Below, piece after piece: positions 1-9,102 of a stretch of DNA of 64,000 nucleotides. Source of the stretch: Limnephilus marmoratus (lineage: Eukaryota; Arthropoda; Insecta; Trichoptera; Limnephilidae); NCBI GenBank assembly GCA_917880885.1, contig OU862923.1:26427770-26491769 (forward strand), written 5' to 3'. A program made the translations under genes and the position numbers. The notes under the pieces are model-generated. The model did not search any database, was not told the DNA's origin, and saw only the letters and a program-made list of their open reading frames with translations. Numbering within the stretch: position 1 is the stretch's first letter; every line of letters begins with the position of its first letter.

Positions 1-412
1 CGGAATCTCTATCTATCACTGTTGGAATGAAAAAAGGGATGAAGGGGAAAAAATGGGATGTCCACCGAAAACAAGATGACCCTACCTTGCTGATGACGTC
101 CTGGGGTCCCACACTTCATGCACTCAAGATAACTCCACGGTTGAAAGCACGTATCTTGCGCGGATCGGGGTTTTGACTATAAAGCGACGAGACCAAAGTA
201 TTTGGGCTGCCAGTACCGCGCGGTGTTGAAATTGCACTAATTTCACGGTTAGGAATCAATCTTGAACCGGTGACAATAGCAAGATGGATGTATCAGGATA
301 GGTAGGTAAGACGGGAGGGATACATGGGAGTAGGTATAGATTTGCCCGAACAAATTTGGTTTTGGAAGAACCTTTGGTTGCAATAAATTGACATAAGTGC
401 CCTTATCTAAAG

Positions 413-683
413 CCTACAATACACGACAACTTTTTTAAGCCCGATTCCCGTATAGAGACCTAAGACAAAATTTTTCGCTTTATGCGGTCGCTATTTTCAT
501 ATCTGCGATTTTAGTTGGCATCACAGCAACAATATGGTTCATGTGCTGTTTGCTGTGATGCCAATTGAAATCATAGATATGAAAATAGAGATGAAAATAG
601 CGATCGCGAAAAGCGAAAAATTTTGTCTATGGTCTAGTCTCTATGCAGGAATCGGGCTGAAAAAAGGTGTCGTGTATTATAGG
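413..683. repeat. Foldback MITE
   Basis: Long imperfect inverted repeat: the left arm (CCTACAATACACGACA...) pairs with the right arm (...TGTCGTGTATTATAGG) almost end to end, around a short centre near 540. No coding capacity and no clear target duplication. Bases 1-412 and 690-950 show nothing I recognise. Confidence 0.6.
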
Positions 684-965
684 TATAAGAGTGCGTTTTC
701 ATAGAAGCAAAGCTGAGCAGAGTGAAACAGAGACTTGCAAAAATTGACCAATCATATTGCTCAGAAGATGATCTCACCTCCGCTCCACTTGTAAAGGTAT
801 AGGACCCAGGTGTTAGATAATAATAATAATATGACATTTCTGCGCAGTTTTGTGTTATTTCACTTCAAGTGCGCTCTACTGTGATTAACTTAAAAATATT
901 TTTTTATTTTTATTTTTAACTTTGTGAATAAAAATAAAAATATTCATCCTAGACTTGCAGAAAAG

Positions 966-1195
966 GTCAAAAGATTTTTTTTTCTTTATATGAGTTCCGC
1001 ACAGGAGGCTATGAGGAAAATAATTTCCCTCAGGGCCTATGTCATCTTTGGGGATGCTGTGTGGAGGTTTTTTTTAAAGGAAAGGAAGGAGAGGAGAGTT
1101 CTTGGAAGGAAAAGGGTTTAAGGGGTGGGTAGGAATCTGGGGTTCGGTGTGTCCTGATCATCCGCCTCTAAGACCTAGACAAACCTTTATTAACG
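966..1195 (-). repeat. LINE 3' tail copy, family A (first of a twin)
   Basis: On - this reads as the 3' UTR tail of the LINE family at 19630-20223: cctcccctt-rich region, CTTCCTTTCC, CACACAGCATCC, GATGACATAGGCCCTGAGGG, GGCCTCCTGTG, then a poly-A tail (T run at 974-983 on +). 5'-truncated, non-coding. Confidence 0.65.
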
Positions 1196-1244
1196 CGTAT
1201 TAAAAATCTAGATAGCATTTAGTTCGGGTTGAATCTTTCAATCA

Positions 1245-1560
1245 TTTTTTTTTTACATGAGCTCCGCACAGGAGGCTATGAGGAAAATAATTTCCCTCAG
1301 GGCCTATGTCATCTTTGGGGATGCTGTGTGGAGGTTTTTTTAAGGAAAGGAAGGAGAGGAGAGTTCTGGGAAGGAAAAGGGTTAAATGGGTGGGTAGGAA
1401 TCTGGGGATCTGTGTGTCCTGGTCATCCGCCTCCAAGACCTAGACAAACCTCACCCCATGAACCCCTCACCCCATCACCAAACGTAGCGAACCACTTGGG
1501 GTGACCTATGGCAGAGGTGTTGGTTATCCAATAAAGGTTCCCAAATTGAGTATCATAAAG
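1245..1560 (-). repeat. LINE 3' tail copy, family A (second of a twin)
   Basis: Second copy of the same tail in the same orientation, about 280 bp away and extending further 5' (to the CCACTTGGGGTGACC and CAATAAAGG region near 1490-1550). The poly-A tail is at 1247-1254 (T run on +). Confidence 0.65.
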
Positions 1561-1820
1561 ATAGCAACCAATAATGCGCAATATGTGCGTTTAGAAAATG
1601 AAGATAATGTTGGTAATTCTTAGTCGAAGTACCTATGATACAATTAAAAGTGACCGAATTGGAAATGGGTTCCATAGCTCAGTTGATAGAGCACTTGCTA
1701 TGTAAGCAAAGGGCCCTGGGTTTGAGCCCCAGTGGAACCAATATCTTTTTCTGATTTTTCTGTCTCCAGATTTTCGATTGAGTTTCGCTAATATTGTCTT
1801 CATTAAATAAATATTAAAAA
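1558..1820 (+). repeat. tRNA-Thr-derived SINE, copy 1
   Basis: Shares about 250 bp with 58776-59030: an upstream segment (AAGATAGCAACCAATAAT ... AAGTGACCGAATTGGA), the tRNA-like block, then CTTTTTCTGATTTT, CTGTCTCCAGATTTTCGATTG and CTTCATTAAATAAATA. Confidence 0.65.
1668..1740 (+). tRNA. tRNA-Thr(UGU)-like sequence inside a SINE
   Basis: Cloverleaf is nearly complete. The acceptor stem GGTTCCA/TGGAACC is perfect, D arm GCTC/GAGC, T arm CTGGG TTTGAGC CCCAG. The anticodon loop TATGTAA would give UGU (Thr), but position 33 is A instead of U and the outer anticodon-stem pair is broken. Because the same flanks recur at 58880, I read it as a SINE head rather than a working tRNA gene. Confidence 0.5.
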
Positions 1821-1989
1821 TAATCTTTTTCATCCATTATCAATAAACTCATGTATTCATGAATAAATACCGCGAACGATGAAAACGACAAATAAATATT
1901 AACATATCTTGCTCTGGATTCTAGCGTTTTTAGTCTATGTATTATCTATGTCAATTTATTTTTTTCATTATCATTATTAAGATCGCTAA

Positions 1990-2165
1990 ATATTTTAAAA
2001 TGTATTTTGAAGCCATAAGTATTTGAAATATAAATTACAAAATACCTCAGCATCAGGTAATTGAAATACCAATTACAAAATACATTTTTAGGAAGTAATT
2101 GAAATACAAATACTAAATATGTATTTGTATTTCAAATACGTCTTTCAAATACTGCCCAGCTCTGC
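1990..2165. mobile_element. Partial hAT-type MITE
   Basis: Repeated GTATTTCAAATAC/GTATTTGTATTT words end at a terminus reading CAGAGCTGGGCAGTATTTG on -, a common hAT-MITE end. The other terminus is not evident. Confidence 0.4.
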
Positions 2166-2799
2166 CTCACAAAAACGCCTCTTTCTGAATTAAGGACAAG
2201 GGAAAAATATCGCCAGCTGAATGGGTGATGTTGTCAAGCAGGTTAAGGCGGAGCTGTAGGAAGGGTTTTATTAATGCGGATCTTGAAGAGTCGGAAAAAA
2301 TTTCTGAAAAAATTACTAAACGCAGAGTAACAATACCATCAAATAAAACATACAAAATCGTTAAAAAAAATTATGGTTTTTTAGGTAGTCTGACACAAAA
2401 ATTAAGAACACAAAGTCGTTTATAATTAAAATTATTGAACCGTTCGTTTTACGGATGAACGCAGCTCTTACAGCGACGGTGCGTTTGTTTTTCGAACTTT
2501 CAACCTACTATGGACTATTAGGCAATCTTAAAAGGACTATTAATTATTATTATAAATTTGTATAACAATATGGAAACGCGACAGCGGTGAGGGGCACCGC
2601 AGCAGGTTTCGTAAGTGATTTGGCGTCGAACGGCTCGCCCGACTGATGGGTACGCTCGGAACTCTCAAATTATATATTTTTTTATCGTTGTCGCTTATTT
2701 TTTTAAAATATGGCAATCTAAGTTTTTAAAACTATAATGAAATAAAAATAATAATAACGATAAACGAATTATTAATTTTTTTTTTTTAAATCGTTCACA

Positions 2800-3170
2800 A
2801 AAATTTGCCAGGCTGCTGGTCGGCAGACAGCGAAATTCTTGGAATGATCTGGACTATAGTTATTCATTGGTTTTATTCGTGTAGTCGATGACCTAAAAAT
2901 TACTATTTTTTACCCCACTTTGACGCCGGCGGCCTGCGAACTTGCCAGGCTGCCGGTTGGCAGACCTGCTTTTTTCTCATTTTCTAATCGACCTTTATCA
3001 TATGAAACCATTCCCGTTCGTGTAGTCTATGAAGTAATTTTTTCGAAAAAAATCGCTGACTATTTCCATGACTGTGCGGCTCCTGCCAAGAGGCGCACCG
3101 GCAGACCAGCCCATAATCACTTAAAAGTAGTTTCATCCGTGTAGTCTGCAGTCGATGACGTAGGGTTTAC
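2800..3170 (+). repeat. Degenerate ~130-bp tandem repeat, about 3 units
   Basis: TTGCCAGGCTGC-GGT-GGCAGAC occurs at 2808 and 2941, and a decayed version at 3085. CGTGTAGTC occurs at 2879, 3018 and 3137, each followed by TATGA or GATGAC. Spacing 119-139 bp. 2430-2800 and 3170-3890 hold nothing I recognise. Confidence 0.5.
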
Positions 3171-3899
3171 CTATCTCGCCTCCTAGTCTATAAGTAAGAA
3201 TACTATTTCGCTGGAGACCTGTCGTCGGAACAGTTGGGAAGTTTTCAGTACTTTCCGTATTAAGAACGCCGATTACTAGCCGATCTGCTGTTGCACCGGG
3301 CGCGCGGGTGGAGGGGTGCACTGCCTGTCGGGCGTCAGCCGTAATGATCTCTTACCAAATTCATATATTTAGACAGGCAATTCAATTTTATTTTGAACCT
3401 TTTTTTAAGTTTTGTGCAAATTTATATTTTAAATAAAATATTTAGGAATACGATAAGGCGTATAATTTTGTTGCCTGTTCACCACACGAGTGAACGTTAG
3501 GACGAGTCGCGCCTGCTTCCAAGATACGTGTAAGAAATTCGTTCCACACTATTTCAAGGACCCAAGACCTCCAAAAACTACAGACCACTAAAACGAGGAC
3601 CTTCCGAGATCCGTGTATTTTACGTAAGTGTAATCCTGAATACGTGAACAGGCCTCGGATATGGGAAGTCCTCAGTTACCGGGTGTGTATTCCGGTTTTT
3701 TTAAGGACCGTTTTCTAGGTGCTTACCGGGTGTATGATAAAACCGAATAGACAGCAACGATCACGATTAACTTGAGTATACGTATAAGTGTAGAATACAT
3801 GTCTGCTTTATATAATATAACAGGACCTCGAATTCGGGTAGCCAGTTGAAGTCCTCGAAATCGGTATTGGACAAACAAGGGTGTGTGTGGATGTGTGTG

Positions 3900-6743
3900 T
3901 TATGTGTGCGAGTTCAGTGTGCTAAAAATGTTTTTCTTAAATAGAGGGAGGGAATCAAAAAATATATCTGTATTTGTGGTTTTTTGAATAGAGTTGAAAC
4001 TTTGAAGGATGCGGGAAATGGGGGAGTTGGCTGCAGCGTTCGTATTATTACTGGTTGTGTAAAAAAGGTTGGCGTGGCGAGTTCTTTTAGATGGGATGTT
4101 AAAATTTATTTGGGATAGAAGTTCTGGGCAGTCTATTTCGTTATGTATAATTTTATGGAGAAATGTCATGTCAGCTACCGTTCGCCTGGATTTCAGGGAT
4201 TGGAGAGTGCAGATGTAATTATTGTTGTATTTATAACCGAGATACTTAATAAATTTATTTTGTATGCGCTCTATGTTGTTGACGTATTGGGTGTATTTGG
4301 GATTCCAGACAGGCGATGCAAATTCCAGTGGACTTCTGACTAGTGAGGAGTAAAGCATTACTAGAGTATGTGGATTTCTAAATAATTTACTCAGACGTAG
4401 TATAAAACCCAACATTTTGTAAGATCTATCGGTGATTGAATCAATATGCGTTTTAAATATAAGTTTACTATCTAAATAGACTCCAAGGTCCTTACATTCA
4501 TTTTTTGAGATCACGGGTTCATCGCAGAGTGAATATGAGAAGTTAATTTGATGCTTGTTTCTAGTAAAGGACATAGTGTGGCATTTAGAAACATTGAGGT
4601 CTAAATAATTAGCTGTGCAATAGTTGCAGAGCCTATCTAAGTCACTTTGTAGCTCTTTACAGTCCGATAGAGAGCGAACCGTTTTGTAAATTTTCATGTC
4701 ATCTGCAAACAATAAAAATTTAGAGTATTGGAAACATGAGCCTATGTCGTTTAAGTATATATTAAAGAAGAGCGGACCAAGGTGGGAACCCTGAGGGACT
4801 CCCGAGGTTACGTTGATTATTTTAGATAAAACTCCATTTATTGAGATAACTTGACTACGATTGCTAATGTATGATTTAATCCATCTAAACAAGTCACCGT
4901 GTATTCCAAGACGAGTGAGTTTATTTAACAGAATTGAGTGGATAACGCGGTCGAAGGCCTTTGAGAAGTCGGTGTACATAGCATCGACCTGCACCCTTTC
5001 GTCCATATTGCTCTGCAAATAGTTGACAAATAGGGCAAGGTTAGATGTTGTAGACCGATTTTTCATGAATCCGTGTTGGTTCTGTGAAATTGTTGTGGTG
5101 ATAGTCAGGTAAAGTTGGTCGTAAACGATTTTTTCAAGAATTTTACTTAAGATGGGAAGTTGAGAGATAGGTCTGTAGTTTGTTACGTCATGTTTGTCAC
5201 CCTTTTTAAAAATGGGGGTTATTACGGCAGACTTCCACTTATGAGGAAACGTACCTTCACTTAGTGATTTTTTGAAAATTGCACTGACCGGAGGAGTGAT
5301 ATATTTACTACAGTTACGTATGAAGATACCAGGCAAACTATCTAAACCAGGTCCTTTGTTAATGTCAATGGATGATAGATATTTGTAGGTAATGTCGTTG
5401 ATTGTAATTGAGGACATAGATATGTTATTCAGCGGATCAGGTTCATGAATATCAGATGCTAAATTTTGGGTGTGATCAGTGAAGACGGTAGAGAAATAGT
5501 CAGCAAATAGATCGGTAATCTCCTTACTATTGTGTGCAATTCTCGAGCCATATGTTAGGTGTTCGGGTATGGAAGGAGATTTTCTTTGCGTTTTGACAAA
5601 GCTCCATATTTTTTTTACATTATTTTGTATAGCATGTTCTAAGTGTGAAATATAATTGTGGTATGTGAGAGTAGCGATTTTCTTTTGTCGTTTTCGGAGC
5701 AGTGAAAAAGTTTGGTAATCTAGTGGGTTCTTGTGGCGTTTCCAGGCTCGAAAAAATTTGAGCTTTTCTTTTGTAATATTGATAAGAGCCGATGAGTACC
5801 ACGTTGGGAATGTGTTTGTTTTCAGAATTTTCTTTGGAACAAAGTTATCAATTACGGCCTCAATGATTAAGTAAAAACTGTTAACCGCCGTGTTGACGCC
5901 TTGTGCGTTTAAGACAGAAGACCAGTCAGTTTTTGACAGAGCGTCGTTGACTAGGTCATAGTTGACTTTATTGAATAATTTGATCGTTTGGGGCTGGGAA
6001 GTAGAAGTAGGGGCGTAAATATTAAGTTCGACTATTAGGGATATGTGATGTGTGTCCTCCTGAACCAGAGGGGAGTCGGCAGGAGAGACGCAGACTGTGG
6101 TGTTACAGAGCACTAAGTCAAGTGTTCTACCATGCCTATTTGGAATGTGGTTATATTGTTTTAAATCCGAATAAGGTAGGCAGTTAAGGAGGGTGGTGGA
6201 GCAAAGGTCAGTACCGCGGGGATGATGTGTGGTGTTCCAGCTGATATTAGGCATGTTGTAGTCTCCAATTAAAAGGAAGATATCATTTGGATAGTTTGTG
6301 GTTAGATCGGATATTCTGGACGTATGACTGTTGAGAAGAGATAATCGCTGAGTGTTTGATAGCTTTGGACCGATTCCGGGTAAGTACGAACAACAGATGT
6401 GAATATTAAATATACGACGTTTTGGGTCTCTTAGTACTATTGAAATCCAAATGTCCTCAGCTTCCGAGCTCCATGACTCGTGTGAATGTGCAGTAAATTT
6501 TTTTTTAATACCAATTGCGACACCACCTCCTTTGGTTTTACCCGTGAGGGACGTGTCTCTGTCTTTTCTGTAAACATTGTACCTGGAGTCGAAGAGCTCG
6601 TTATCAGATATACTGTCTACTAACCAAGTTTCAGTAATTAAAATTATATCGAATTCATTTATCAGAACATTGTGATAAAACTCGTTCGTTTTAGTACAAA
6701 GGCCACGTGCATTTTGGTAGAAAATTATTATTTTTTCAGACAT
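3900..6743 (-). CDS. LINE ORF2: apurinic-type endonuclease + reverse transcriptase, intact
   Basis: A single open frame of 947 codons. Residues about 5-240 form an exonuclease-endonuclease-phosphatase fold: FYQNARGL, the glutamate in LITETWL, GDYNMP, RTLDLV, and the closing histidine in EDTHHISLIV. Residues about 460-730 are a reverse transcriptase: GLDSLPG, WKSAVITPIFKKGD, NYRPIS, DFSKAFDRV with the first catalytic Asp, SGVPQGSHLGPLFF, and FADD with the catalytic pair. The C-terminal region has the DxxQNKFIKYLGY and FLHKIIHNEIDCPELL signatures of jockey/CR1-type LINEs. No ORF1 with zinc knuckles is visible upstream. It lies in VPS26C intron 6, same strand. The unbroken frame suggests a young copy. 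Clade assignment is approximate. Confidence 0.9.
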   Translation of the reverse strand: MSEKIIIFYQNARGLCTKTNEFYHNVLINEFDIILITETWLVDSISDNELFDSRYNVYRKDRDTSLTGKTKGGGVAIGIKKKFTAHSHESWSSEAEDIWISIVLRDPKRRIFNIHICCSYLPGIGPKLSNTQRLSLLNSHTSRISDLTTNYPNDIFLLIGDYNMPNISWNTTHHPRGTDLCSTTLLNCLPYSDLKQYNHIPNRHGRTLDLVLCNTTVCVSPADSPLVQEDTHHISLIVELNIYAPTSTSQPQTIKLFNKVNYDLVNDALSKTDWSSVLNAQGVNTAVNSFYLIIEAVIDNFVPKKILKTNTFPTWYSSALINITKEKLKFFRAWKRHKNPLDYQTFSLLRKRQKKIATLTYHNYISHLEHAIQNNVKKIWSFVKTQRKSPSIPEHLTYGSRIAHNSKEITDLFADYFSTVFTDHTQNLASDIHEPDPLNNISMSSITINDITYKYLSSIDINKGPGLDSLPGIFIRNCSKYITPPVSAIFKKSLSEGTFPHKWKSAVITPIFKKGDKHDVTNYRPISQLPILSKILEKIVYDQLYLTITTTISQNQHGFMKNRSTTSNLALFVNYLQSNMDERVQVDAMYTDFSKAFDRVIHSILLNKLTRLGIHGDLFRWIKSYISNRSQVISINGVLSKIINVTSGVPQGSHLGPLFFNIYLNDIGSCFQYSKFLLFADDMKIYKTVRSLSDCKELQSDLDRLCNYCTANYLDLNVSKCHTMSFTRNKHQINFSYSLCDEPVISKNECKDLGVYLDSKLIFKTHIDSITDRSYKMLGFILRLSKLFRNPHTLVMLYSSLVRSPLEFASPVWNPKYTQYVNNIERIQNKFIKYLGYKYNNNYICTLQSLKSRRTVADMTFLHKIIHNEIDCPELLSQINFNIPSKRTRHANLFYTTSNNTNAAANSPISRILQSFNSIQKTTNTDIFFDSLPLFKKNIFSTLNSHT

Positions 6744-7010
6744 TGGAGAATGAAGTAAATTACCGATTTATTATTGTCTGCCACAAGTCCACTGGAATAT
6801 GCATTCGGCGAGTGTATCGCTGGATAATGATAATATACTGAATGAGCAAGTATGTAGGTATGGTTGTTAAACATTTTAGCTGTTGATACCGATATAATGA
6901 ATGTGTTGTTATGATGTGATGTGTGCGCTGGAGTAAAGGGTAGGTAATTATGATTTAAAGAAACATAAGTGAATTGGATAGGAAGGGTAGAAGGTTTTAT
7001 AGTTATACCA
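6744..7010 (-). other. Probable 5' UTR of the intact LINE
   Basis: Non-coding stretch directly upstream of the LINE ORF on -. The exact 5' boundary is not visible and no target duplication was located. The next 700 bp (7011-7719) are AT-rich intron without recognisable features. Confidence 0.35.
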
Positions 7011-7719
7011 GGTTTGATAATTGCTTAATATGTTCATTACAAGTGAATAATAATTTTTTCCATTGAAATTAATTTAAATTTTTAAAGTAATATGTATTAT
7101 TTATCCATTCCTTTTAAAATATTACAAAATTTTACAATTTTTGTGCATTTTTTAAAACATTACTTTACCAAACATTAATAATCTAGGTATTGTATAGGGT
7201 ATTGGAACGTACTTGAGTAACTTTATTGAACCAGTGATTCCTGGCATTATTTAGAGTAAAAACTGTAAACGAAATTTTGGTTTCCGGTGATTTTTTCAAT
7301 GACCTATCTTTTTTCAAATTTTTTTTATTCAAATCAAACAAAAAATTTTTCTTCCACATGTCGTCACTGGTCATTCAGCCGAGGAACCGTCCCTTCCCTC
7401 ACCCCGCTTTAACTGTCCAACAACTATTAGTTTTTAATGTTTTTAGTTGATAAAAACAAACCATCAAAAATGACACCAGCAACCAAAATTTTATTTACAT
7501 TTTTTACTCCCAATAATGATTAAAGTAAATCAATTATGTCTCTTAACATACTGTAAAGACAAGAAAGAGAAAATTGAGAAAAAAAGCAAATAAACTTATA
7601 ACCACTTGAGCGATAGCTACCCAAATTTAGGTAGGTGATTTTTATAAATTAAAATGGATTATAAATATGAAATAAATAGTGTAATCTTTGTTTTTAAACC
7701 ATGCTAAGCAGTTCTTATA

Positions 7720-8646
7720 TTAGGTCCTTACATATGAAATTGGCGTTTTGCCGTACTGGCAACTTTGATCTCAAATATCTTCTCTTTGGTTAGGAATTCC
7801 AAATTCAAATTTATACAGCTACTTACTCATGTATAATTCATTTGTTTTTTACTTAATTGTTTTTTTTCTTTGTGTCACTAAGTTTACAAAATGGAAAAAT
7901 TTGAAATATCGCGTTATTTACGAGAATGAATTCCACCGTGGCACCAGTGCTGGAGAAACGGCTCGAAGGATTAATGATGTGTATGGCGACGGTGCCGCAA
8001 AAGAAAACACAGTGCGTTTTTGGTTCCAACGTTTTCGTTCTGGAAATTTTGACCTGCAGAACAAGCCCCGTGGACGGCCGGAGACCAAAGTTGATAATGA
8101 AGAATTGAAGACTATTGTGGAAGCGGATCCATCGCAAACTACGTCCGAGTTAGCTGCAGGCTGCGGTGTTAGTGATAAAACTATTTTAATCCACTTGAAG
8201 CAAATTGGAAGGGTGAAAAAGCTTGAAAGGTGGGTACCTCACGAATTGAGTGAAGCAAATCAACAAACGCGCGTTAGAACGCTAGACCACACATTGCACA
8301 ACAGACGGCTACCAAATTAGAGGAGCTTCAATTGGAATGTCTAAGACATCCACCGCACTCTCCGGACCTTGCCCCAACAGATTACCATTTTTTTCGAAAT
8401 TTGGATAACTTCTTGCAAGGGAAAAAATTCAACTCCGATGGGGCAGTCCAAACCGCCTTCAAAGATTTTATTGATTCCCGTCCGAATGGTTTTTTTAGTA
8501 AAGGGATCGATGAACTACCTACGAGATGGCAAAAGTGCATAGATAGCAATGGTACATGCTTTGATTAAATAAATATAGTATATTAAAAAAAAATCGACTT
8601 TATGTTCCTCTCATACAAAACGCCAATTTCATATGTAAGGACCTAA
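7720..8646 (+). mobile_element. mariner element, complete ends, internally deleted
   Basis: 927 bp with terminal inverted repeats beginning TTAGGTCCTTACATATGAAA (30 bp nearly perfect) and TA duplications at 7718-7719 and 8647-8648. It carries a transposase gene missing its middle. Confidence 0.9.
7892..8569 (+). pseudogene. mariner transposase, deletion derivative
   Basis: The N-terminal half (about 7892-8280) keeps the paired helix-turn-helix DNA-binding region: VIYENEFHRGTSAGETARRI, WFQRFRSGNFDLQNKPRGRP, DNEELKTIVEADPSQTTSEL and HLKQIGRVKKLERWVPHEL. The C-terminal part (about 8330-8569) keeps CLRHPPHSPDLAPTDYHFF with the last Asp of the DD34D triad, then GKKFNSDGAVQ, DFIDSRPNGFFSKGI and RWQKCIDSNGTCFD. 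The segment holding the first two catalytic Asp residues is gone and the two halves are out of frame. It cannot encode an active enzyme, but the ends could be mobilised in trans. Confidence 0.88.
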
Positions 8647-8976
8647 TATTTCCGTGTTAATATTTGGAGATATGATATTAATTAAATCGAATAGCCGAAT
8701 CGAAAACCGAACATATGAAAATCTGAAGTGGATAAAAAGTAGGTTTTATATGAGCAGCAAAACTTGCCAAAACTTAGAGTAACCTTTTCACCGCGTTCTT
8801 GAAGTTAACAGGATAATATGTAGCACTTTTCAGGACATTCATATATTTTCCGTGAAAATGAACACACAAGTACACAAGCGTGACGCTGAGGGCATAGTTC
8901 ATATGTGCCCGTAGCGGCGAAGAGGTTAATAAGAACTGAAGTAATGAGTAGATGGAGACACAAAAGGAGAAATTAC

Positions 8977-9102
8977 CTATTTTGAAGTTGGTAGTAAGGG
9001 TGGTTGGACAGGTGAAGAGGCGAGGCAGCAGCATGTATATGGGGATGGGAAGATGCCTACAAACATCCTCCTCTCCAATCTGAATATTTTGGATCTCCGT
9101 TG
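8977..9102 (-). CDS. VPS26C: VPS26C exon 6 (last exon seen)
   Basis: Acceptor tttttcag, donor ATAG|gtaatt, ends phase 1. Encodes TEIQNIQIGEEDVCRHLPIP and YMLLPRLFTCPTTLTTNF. Reading on into the intron stays open for about 60 codons, but that sequence no longer resembles the family. Confidence 0.94.
   Translation of the reverse strand, partial: QRRSKIFRLERRMFVGIFPSPYTCCCLASSPVQPPLLPTSK

Noticed and set aside
1668..1740. Functional tRNA-Thr gene
   Set aside because: Position 33 is not U, the anticodon stem is imperfect, and both flanks recur at 58776-59030, which marks it as part of a dispersed repeat.
2167..2263. Possible last exon of VPS26C on - (LRLNLLDNITHSAGDIFPLS after a CTTCCTACAG acceptor)
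   Set aside because: It resembles the expected C-terminal strand loosely, but the acceptor is phase 0 while exon 6 ends in phase 1, which would create an early stop. The conserved EFEVN start is absent.
8774..8976. Extension of VPS26C exon 6 past its donor as coding
   Set aside because: The frame stays open but similarity to the family stops exactly at the GT donor; the additional residues look random.
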